From PWXP01 sp034005525 (GTDB lineage: Bacteria > Planctomycetota > Planctomycetia > Pirellulales > Thermoguttaceae): a DNA stretch of 5,043 nt. Shown here one piece after another: positions 1-5,043 of the stretch. The stretch covers positions 1 through 5,043 of the forward strand of contig JAVEUP010000330.1 in assembly GCA_034005525.1 (NCBI GenBank), written 5' to 3'. The position numbers and the translations under genes were made by a program. Each line of letters opens with the position of its first letter. Position 1 is the stretch's first letter. The notes beneath the pieces are model-generated. The model had not been told where the DNA came from and ran no database searches. It saw only the letters and a list, made by a program, of their open reading frames with translations.

Positions 1-72
1 ATTACAGCCGCCCGGCAGTTGCCGCGGAAAATAATCCAACTGGCCAGAAGCCTCATGGCCTTGGCCGCTTAG
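1..72 (+). CDS. Possible 3' end of an upstream gene (partial, weak)
   Basis: Frame +1 is open from the left edge for 23 codons and ends at TAG 70-72. The visible peptide ends in SLMALAA and is moderately rich in Ala, Leu and Arg, with no recognisable motif. About 70% of its third positions are G or C, which is compatible with coding, but it also uses ATA and AGA, which are unusual in a high-GC genome. Frame +3 is also open across this stretch, so an open frame alone proves little. If real, it would end 69 bases before the next gene on the same strand. It could equally be plain intergenic DNA. Confidence 0.2.
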   Translation: MTAARQLPRKIIQLARSLMALAA

Positions 73-128
73 CAAGTCTCATTTTTCAGAAAGTGCAGCT
101 GTTGTCTTACGCCGCCTTAAACACAAGC

Positions 129-133
129 AGGAG
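129..133 (+). promoter_or_regulatory. Shine-Dalgarno sequence of the large exported protein gene
   Basis: AGGAG lies 8 bases upstream of the ATG at 142, a standard spacing. An in-frame TAA at 118-120 and the absence of any start codon between it and 142 make this the most upstream start possible. The site therefore fixes the start that gives a complete signal peptide. Confidence 0.7.
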
Positions 134-141
134 CCAGGGCG

Positions 142-3100
142 ATGAAGACTCGCGAGTTCTTCGGAATGGTGTTGGCTGTTGCGCTGATTGCGTTGTCCAT
201 CCAGGCCGCCCCCGGGGATGATGCGGCTTCGGAGGCGGCCGTGGAAGCCCTGCTCGATCGGGCAACCGCCTTCCGGTTGCCCGAGGTGCAGAAGCTGCCC
301 TGGAAGGAGTTCTTCGGGCAAATCAACGAGCCGTTCATGAAGAGGCGGGACTCGTTCATGGAAGAACTCCGGGCGCTGCCGGACACTCCCGAGCGCGAGG
401 CGATCATCGCCCGCATGTGCCAGGAGTTCTCCGAGCCCGAGAGCCGCCGGTATCATTCGCTGACCGGGGAATCGGTGGCAATCCGGAACTTTCCGTACGC
501 CCGCCATTACCTGAGCCACCTTCGTTTCCTCCCGGCCCATTCCGCCGAGACGAAAGAGCTTCTCTTGCAGCGCGAGCGCGAGGCGCTGAAGCTGTTTTAC
601 GAGGCTTACATCGAAGCGTACGACTTCGTCGTACAGAAGGTGGACGGCGTGGCACGGCAAATGGCCCAGCGCCAATGGACGTGCCGGGGGAGTGACGGCA
701 AGTCGATGGTCGGCCTGCGCTTCGTTTACGCCGACCCGCGTGAAGTAGTCAATGACCACTCGAAGAAACGGCTCGACGAGTGGCGGCAAGTCGTCCGGGA
801 CCTCGACGCGGGCGTGGAGGCACTCAAGCGGACCGGCGCGGATCGGCCGCACTGGCCGGATTTCCCGCCGATGAATTTCAATTGGACATTCCAACGCGAC
901 GTGCATGCGCACTATCCTGAGCAAGGCTGGGTATTCATTGGCGTTTCGGGACTCCATACAAGCGGTTCCGTAAGCGATTACATGAGGACGGCTTTCCGGA
1001 ATCACACGGCGGAGGAGTTGTCGCAGGTCGAGGTCAAGTCGGACCGGAACTGGGCCCTCTTCATACGCGATCCGAAGCAGCCGGAAGGCATGATCCGCAT
1101 CGACTTGCTGATCGTCCGCACGCCCCGCGGATATCTGTTTCTGAACACCGGTTGCAACACGTCGAGCGGCCTGGACCGAGACGCCTCCTGGCACCTGCGG
1201 CGCGAGATGATCTACGCCGTCATCGACGCCTTGACCGCAAGCATGGCAGGCGATATCGCCGGCGAAACGTTCGAGCCGCTCGACGCCGCGACCGGCAGGC
1301 ACCTGGCCCTGGAGGCGATCGATCCGGCCACCCGCGCCGCGGGCGAGTTCATTGAACTGGACCCGAAGGGCGGGGAGCGCTGTGAATGCGTGCTTTGCGC
1401 CACCTTTGCTGACGGCGACGGCAAGCCGATTCCCGGCGCGAAGGTGCTCTTTCCGAAACTCGCGATTGGCGCCCTCTCGGCCCGCGAAGCGACCACCGGG
1501 GCCGACGGACGGGCGACCGTCCGGTACACCGCTCCCAGCGAAGAGGAACTCGAAAAGGCGGGCAAGAAGCTCCATCAGCAGTATATCGCCGCGACCGAGG
1601 AGCGGACCGGCTTGAAGAGCGACGTGGTCATCACGGTCCGAAGCAAGACGGGAACGGTCGAACTGGCCGCAAAGTACCCGGCCGTTCCGGCGGCCGAACG
1701 ATTCAGGAACCCGATCCGGCTGAAGCTCAACCTCGCCGAAAAGCAAGACGATCAGCCCTACGACGTCGTCTGCCGGGCAGTCAATCCGGATGGCCGCCTG
1801 CGGTTGCTCGGCGGCGAGGCCGGCAACGAGGTGAAATGCAAGCTGCGGCCCGGCGAGGAGTTCACCCTCGCGTATTTCTGGGCCGGCGAATCCAAAATGG
1901 GCGATGCGGTCCGGGAGACCGTGGTGATCGAAGTGCCCGAACGCGACGTGCAGGCGGAAACGCAGTTTCGAGTGGGCATCGATCTGGCCATCGATCAGGT
2001 CGCCCCGAAAGACGCCGCACCAATGTACGCCTTCCAGATGATCCCGCTGAACGTCTTCATCAAGGATCAGTTCCACAACAAGGAGGAGACCGACTTCAAT
2101 CTGCTCGAACTGTTCCAGGCGTTCCGGATCACGCCGGGCATCCGGATCGTGCCGATCGACTACGCGGGTCCGGTCGTTCCGGATACGTTCTCGCTGAAGA
2201 CCCTGAGGGCGCATCTGAAGTACGACGCGGCCGGAATTCCCGCCTGGGGCTGGGGTTGGGACGAGAACACGCTGATCCATCCGCACGGCTCCACCGACCG
2301 CGACCAGTGGGTCCTGATTCGCGACGGCTGGCAGACGCCGGCCGAGGGTCTGTCGGTGGAATACAGCTTCCCCGGCGTTCAGATGGCGCTGCGGGGCAAG
2401 TACAAGTTCCGGTTCGAGTTGATTACCGGCGATTACGATGCCTCGGACGCGGGAAACGAACACGTAGCGGGCGAAGATGCGATGTTTCAGATCGTTGCAT
2501 ACGAAACGTTCGGCGACGAGATCAGTGAGACGGTATTTCTTCCGGCCATGGAGTCGCTCGGCCGATTGCTGATCGGTGCGGTGGGTGGCTTCAAGTTCCA
2601 GCTTGCCAAATGTATGGCCGAGGCGGCATTCGAGCTTCGGCAAGGCAACGTCCTTAACTCGGCAAGAGCCTTCGGCGACGTGCTCCGCCATCAGGGCCGA
2701 GAATTGGCGGAGAAGCCCGGTCCGCTCGACCTCGTTCCCGCGAAGAAACTGCTCGGGCAGACTGTCATTCTGAGCACGGTCGTCGATTTCGCGTCGGACG
2801 CCTGGCAACGTATGCGGTCCGGCGATCCGCCCGCCGTCTTTCAGGACTTCTCCCGGACGCCGGCGCCCAAGGGGCGAACCGCCCGCGCCGACGGCGCTTC
2901 GGCCTACCAAGCGATGCAAGGATTGGTCGATGGCGTGAGCGACAGTTACCTGGTCATTCTCCAGCGAAAAGGGCTTGCCGGGGTCAAAGCCACATTGGAC
3001 GACGGAACGGTGCTTCAGCCGCTGCCGGACGATCCCCCCGAAGAACCCAATCCTGCATGGCGGATCAAGACGAGCGACGATTACGTGGTCGTGGGAAGTC

Positions 3101-3630
3101 ATCTTGACGAACCGCTGAACCTGGAGCTTTCGGGCTCCGGAGGCGGCGGCCACCTGATCCTTATCACGCCTGCCGGGACCACCTCGTATCCGTATCCTTC
3201 CGGCAAATGGGAACGCAGCGTGCGGGTATCGGGGAACGGCTCGGCCAGTTTCGGCGACGCTGCGGCCTGGCCCGAGAACGTCGTTTCCCCGCCGCCGCCC
3301 GCCGGCTCGGAAGCGGCCGGAGACTCCCGGCCCGGCGAGAAACCGCCGGCCGCCGCGTGCGAGGTGCGGGTAACGGTTTTTGGCGCCACCGAATATGGGC
3401 CAAAGCGAATCGCCTCCGCCCGCGTGTTGGCCCGCCGGCCCGACCAGTCGATCCGGGAGGCGGTTTCCCAGCCGTGCGACGGGCAAGGCATCGCCACGCT
3501 GCGTCTGCCGGCGGCGGGTGAATACGAAATCCTGGCCGTGATCGACGGCTACACACCGATCGCGCGCAAGATCCAGCTTTCCGAAAACGCAACCGAGCAG
3601 TTCGAGTTGATCCTCACCCCTCGGCCATGA
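142..3630 (+). CDS. Large exported multidomain protein of unknown function with Ig-like and carboxypeptidase-regulatory-like domains
   Basis: I do not recognise a named family. Residues 1-23 form a signal peptide (KTR n-region, hydrophobic core to about residue 20, likely cleavage after Ala22 or Ala23), so the protein should be exported. Residues 26-180 look mostly helical; 182-400 are mixed, with strands near 263-270 and 320-335 followed by a helix. Residues 412-502 resemble an invasin/Big-type Ig-like domain ('GKPIPGAKV', then 'TGADGRATVRYTAP'). A beta-rich region follows to about 800 and includes WGWGWDE at 702-708. Residues 803-910 are helical, and a Gly-rich beta segment follows around 990-1040. 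A Pro-rich linker (about 1050-1072) leads to a C-terminal beta-sandwich like carboxypeptidase-regulatory domains ('GYTPIARKIQL'). No catalytic motif, second membrane segment or sorting signal is evident. The start is set by AGGAG 8 bases upstream. A structural, adhesive or ligand-binding role is inference. The next gene starts 52 bases downstream. Confidence 0.9.
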   Translation: MKTREFFGMVLAVALIALSIQAAPGDDAASEAAVEALLDRATAFRLPEVQKLPWKEFFGQINEPFMKRRDSFMEELRALPDTPEREAIIARMCQEFSEPESRRYHSLTGESVAIRNFPYARHYLSHLRFLPAHSAETKELLLQREREALKLFYEAYIEAYDFVVQKVDGVARQMAQRQWTCRGSDGKSMVGLRFVYADPREVVNDHSKKRLDEWRQVVRDLDAGVEALKRTGADRPHWPDFPPMNFNWTFQRDVHAHYPEQGWVFIGVSGLHTSGSVSDYMRTAFRNHTAEELSQVEVKSDRNWALFIRDPKQPEGMIRIDLLIVRTPRGYLFLNTGCNTSSGLDRDASWHLRREMIYAVIDALTASMAGDIAGETFEPLDAATGRHLALEAIDPATRAAGEFIELDPKGGERCECVLCATFADGDGKPIPGAKVLFPKLAIGALSAREATTGADGRATVRYTAPSEEELEKAGKKLHQQYIAATEERTGLKSDVVITVRSKTGTVELAAKYPAVPAAERFRNPIRLKLNLAEKQDDQPYDVVCRAVNPDGRLRLLGGEAGNEVKCKLRPGEEFTLAYFWAGESKMGDAVRETVVIEVPERDVQAETQFRVGIDLAIDQVAPKDAAPMYAFQMIPLNVFIKDQFHNKEETDFNLLELFQAFRITPGIRIVPIDYAGPVVPDTFSLKTLRAHLKYDAAGIPAWGWGWDENTLIHPHGSTDRDQWVLIRDGWQTPAEGLSVEYSFPGVQMALRGKYKFRFELITGDYDASDAGNEHVAGEDAMFQIVAYETFGDEISETVFLPAMESLGRLLIGAVGGFKFQLAKCMAEAAFELRQGNVLNSARAFGDVLRHQGRELAEKPGPLDLVPAKKLLGQTVILSTVVDFASDAWQRMRSGDPPAVFQDFSRTPAPKGRTARADGASAYQAMQGLVDGVSDSYLVILQRKGLAGVKATLDDGTVLQPLPDDPPEEPNPAWRIKTSDDYVVVGSHLDEPLNLELSGSGGGGHLILITPAGTTSYPYPSGKWERSVRVSGNGSASFGDAAAWPENVVSPPPPAGSEAAGDSRPGEKPPAAACEVRVTVFGATEYGPKRIASARVLARRPDQSIREAVSQPCDGQGIATLRLPAAGEYEILAVIDGYTPIARKIQLSENATEQFELILTPRP

Positions 3631-3672
3631 CATTCAAACGCTGCAAACGCCCAGTATCCAATACCCCAACGC

Positions 3673-3679
3673 AAGGTGG
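3673..3679 (+). promoter_or_regulatory. Shine-Dalgarno sequence of the PQQ-like propeller gene
   Basis: AAGGTGG ends three bases before the ATG at 3683, with its AAGG core six bases from the start. It is the only purine-rich match in the 52-base gap. It supports ATG 3683 over the ATG at 3627, which overlaps the previous stop codon and lies in a different frame. Confidence 0.65.
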
Positions 3680-3682
3680 ATC

Positions 3683-5043
3683 ATGCTTCACAACCTTCGA
3701 GGCGTCGTGTTTCCCGTCCTGCTTCTGGCGATTTGCCTGCCTGCGGCCTGCCGGGGCCAGCGTGGCGGCGGTGAGAGCGGCGCATTCCGCCGATTCACCG
3801 ACACCCGGGGGCGCACCATCCACGCCCGCGTGCTGCAAGTCGACGGCGAGGAGGTAACCATCGAGCGCCGCGACGGGCAGCAGTTCACCGTACCCATCGC
3901 AACCTTCTCGCCTGCCGATCAGCGGTTCCTCCGCGGTTTGGCCAAACCGGCGGCTGCGGCCGTGCAGGGCGGGGATTGGCCCCGGTTCCGCGGCCCCGGC
4001 GGCATGGGCGTGTCGGACGCGGCCGGCCTGCCGGTGGAGTGGGGCCAGGACAAGGGAATCGTCTGGAAGACCCCGTTGCCCGGCGCCGGCGCCTCCAGTC
4101 CGATCGTCTTTGGCGACCGCGTCTACCTCACCTGCTATACGGGGTATTTCGTTCCCGGCGAACCGGGCGGCAGCCTGAATCAACTCAAGCGGCACCTGCT
4201 GGCCGTGAGCCTGGACGACGGCCGGATTCTGTGGGATACGGCCGTGCCGGCCAAACTGCCGGAAGAAGAACAAATCCGCGACCACGGCTTCGCGGCCAAC
4301 TCGGTTGCGGTCGACGCCGACCGGGTGTACGCGTTCTTCGGCAAGACCGGCGTGTTTGCGTTCAGCCACAACGGCAAGCAGCTCTGGCAGACCGACGCCG
4401 GCGCTAAGACCAATGGTTGGGGCACGGCGGCTTCGCCGCTGTTGCACAAGAACCTGGTGATCGTCAACGCCAGTATCGAAAGCGAGTCGCTGCTGGCGTT
4501 GGACCGGAAGACCGGCAAGGGGAAATGGCACGCCGGGGGCATTCGCGAGTCATGGAACACGCCCCTGGTAGTCGCCGCCGCTTCCGGGCGCGAGGAGCTT
4601 GTCGTCGCCACGCGGGGCGCCGTGCTCGCGTTCGATCCCGATTCCGGCCGGCCCCTGTGGTCGTGCCAGACCGACATCGGCTGGTACATGGTGCCCAGCG
4701 TCGTCGCCGCCGACGGCGTGGTCTACTGCCTGGGCGGGCGCTCGGGCACCGCCGCGCTGGCGGTCCGCGCCGGCGGCAACGGCGACGTGACCGACACGCA
4801 TCGGCTGTGGACCAGTCAGAAGGGTTCCAACGTTTCGTCGCCCGTCTATCACGACGGGCACCTGTACTGGCCGCACGAATCGCGCGAAATCGCCTACTGC
4901 GTCAAGGCGGCCACCGGCGAGGTGGTGTACGAACAGCGGCTCAATCGTGCCGGGCAGTTCTACGCCTCCGCACTGCTGGCCGACGGCCGGCTCTACTACC
5001 TGACCCGTCAGGGAAAGACCTTCGTCCTGGCCACCCGCCCGCA
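3683..5043 (+). CDS. Exported SHD1-domain and PQQ-like beta-propeller protein (3' end outside window)
   Basis: The frame is open from ATG 3683 to the right edge: 453 complete codons and no stop. Residues 1-26 form a signal sequence with a hydrophobic core at about 7-22. Cys23 follows LPAA, which does not fit a strict lipobox, so lipid attachment is doubtful. Residues 35-86 match the SLA1-homology-1 type of domain common in planctomycetes ('RFTDTRGRTIHARVLQVDGE' and 'VPIATFSPADQRFLR'). 'DWPRFRGP' at 98-105 opens a PQQ-type beta-propeller. Blade motifs with a D/N-x-x-G-type turn then an aromatic are visible at 172-184 (W184), 224-235 (W235), 270-282 (W282), 314-326 (W326) and 403-416 (Y416). 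In this superfamily such propellers are often non-enzymatic scaffolds (BamB-like) and only sometimes quinoprotein dehydrogenases. I see nothing establishing PQQ binding or catalysis. Probably only about the last blade is missing. It may share a transcript with the gene upstream. Confidence 0.92.
   Translation, partial: MLHNLRGVVFPVLLLAICLPAACRGQRGGGESGAFRRFTDTRGRTIHARVLQVDGEEVTIERRDGQQFTVPIATFSPADQRFLRGLAKPAAAAVQGGDWPRFRGPGGMGVSDAAGLPVEWGQDKGIVWKTPLPGAGASSPIVFGDRVYLTCYTGYFVPGEPGGSLNQLKRHLLAVSLDDGRILWDTAVPAKLPEEEQIRDHGFAANSVAVDADRVYAFFGKTGVFAFSHNGKQLWQTDAGAKTNGWGTAASPLLHKNLVIVNASIESESLLALDRKTGKGKWHAGGIRESWNTPLVVAAASGREELVVATRGAVLAFDPDSGRPLWSCQTDIGWYMVPSVVAADGVVYCLGGRSGTAALAVRAGGNGDVTDTHRLWTSQKGSNVSSPVYHDGHLYWPHESREIAYCVKAATGEVVYEQRLNRAGQFYASALLADGRLYYLTRQGKTFVLATRP

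Noticed and set aside
42..90. Possible terminator: GGCC-rich inverted repeats followed by a short T-run at 82-86
   Set aside because: The stem pairs are only four bases with mismatches, and the T-run lies about 12 bases beyond the arms, so it does not form a credible intrinsic terminator.
101..126. Possible sigma-70 type promoter (TTGTCT and an AT-rich stretch near 116-122)
   Set aside because: The spacing between the elements is too short and the -10 match is poor. Planctomycete promoters are also not reliably recognised by this consensus.
79..3633. Minus-strand reading frame of 1184 codons as a real gene
   Set aside because: It is in codon register opposite a gene with a good ribosome binding site, signal peptide and recognisable domains. 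Its product is Arg-, Gly- and His-rich with no domain pattern or signal sequence.
3683..3760. Lipoprotein signal at Cys23 of the propeller protein
   Set aside because: The residues before the cysteine are LPAA, placing Pro at -3, which departs from the accepted lipobox. Cleavage by signal peptidase I nearby is equally possible.
3627..3857. 76-codon forward frame whose ATG overlaps the stop codon of the large gene (ATGA)
   Set aside because: The overlap looks like translational coupling, but the product has no recognisable features and is in the wrong frame relative to the strongly supported gene starting at 3683.
3614..4531. Minus-strand frame of 305 codons
   Set aside because: It lies in codon register opposite the PQQ-like propeller gene, whose SHD1 and blade motifs are unmistakable. 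It is a codon-usage shadow.
4180..4689. Minus-strand frame of 169 codons
   Set aside because: It lies opposite conserved propeller blades, its Ser- and Arg-rich product has no motif, and it has no convincing start context.

Overview
The window looks like bacterial chromosomal DNA of high GC content, most likely from a member of the Planctomycetota. The best taxonomic clue is the right-hand gene. It joins an export signal, an SLA1-homology-1 (SHD1)-type domain and a PQQ-type beta-propeller opening with a 'DWPRFRGP' motif, a combination characteristic of planctomycetes (known from family experience, not searched here). A related PVC-group bacterium is the main alternative.

Layout: positions 1-141 hold no clear gene. 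One forward frame is open from the left edge to a TAG at 70-72 and may be the tail of an upstream gene, but the evidence is weak. Positions 142-3630 encode one very large exported protein of 1162 residues that I cannot assign to a named family. It has a signal peptide, a helical and mixed alpha/beta N-terminal half, an invasin/Big-type Ig-like domain, a further beta-rich region with a Trp-Gly repeat motif, a helical stretch, a Gly-rich beta segment, a Pro-rich linker and a C-terminal carboxypeptidase-regulatory-like beta-sandwich. After 52 bases with no visible terminator, a second forward gene starts at 3683 behind a good Shine-Dalgarno sequence and runs off the right edge. It encodes the SHD1/PQQ-like beta-propeller protein, with five recognisable blade motifs present.

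Both genes are on the + strand, closely spaced and predicted to encode proteins acting outside the cytoplasm, so they may be co-transcribed and act in the cell envelope or periplasm. That functional link is inference. I see no RNA genes, CRISPR arrays, insertion sequences or phage genes. Long antisense reading frames, one of 1184 codons, lie opposite both genes. They are best explained by the avoidance of TTA, CTA and TCA codons in the real genes.
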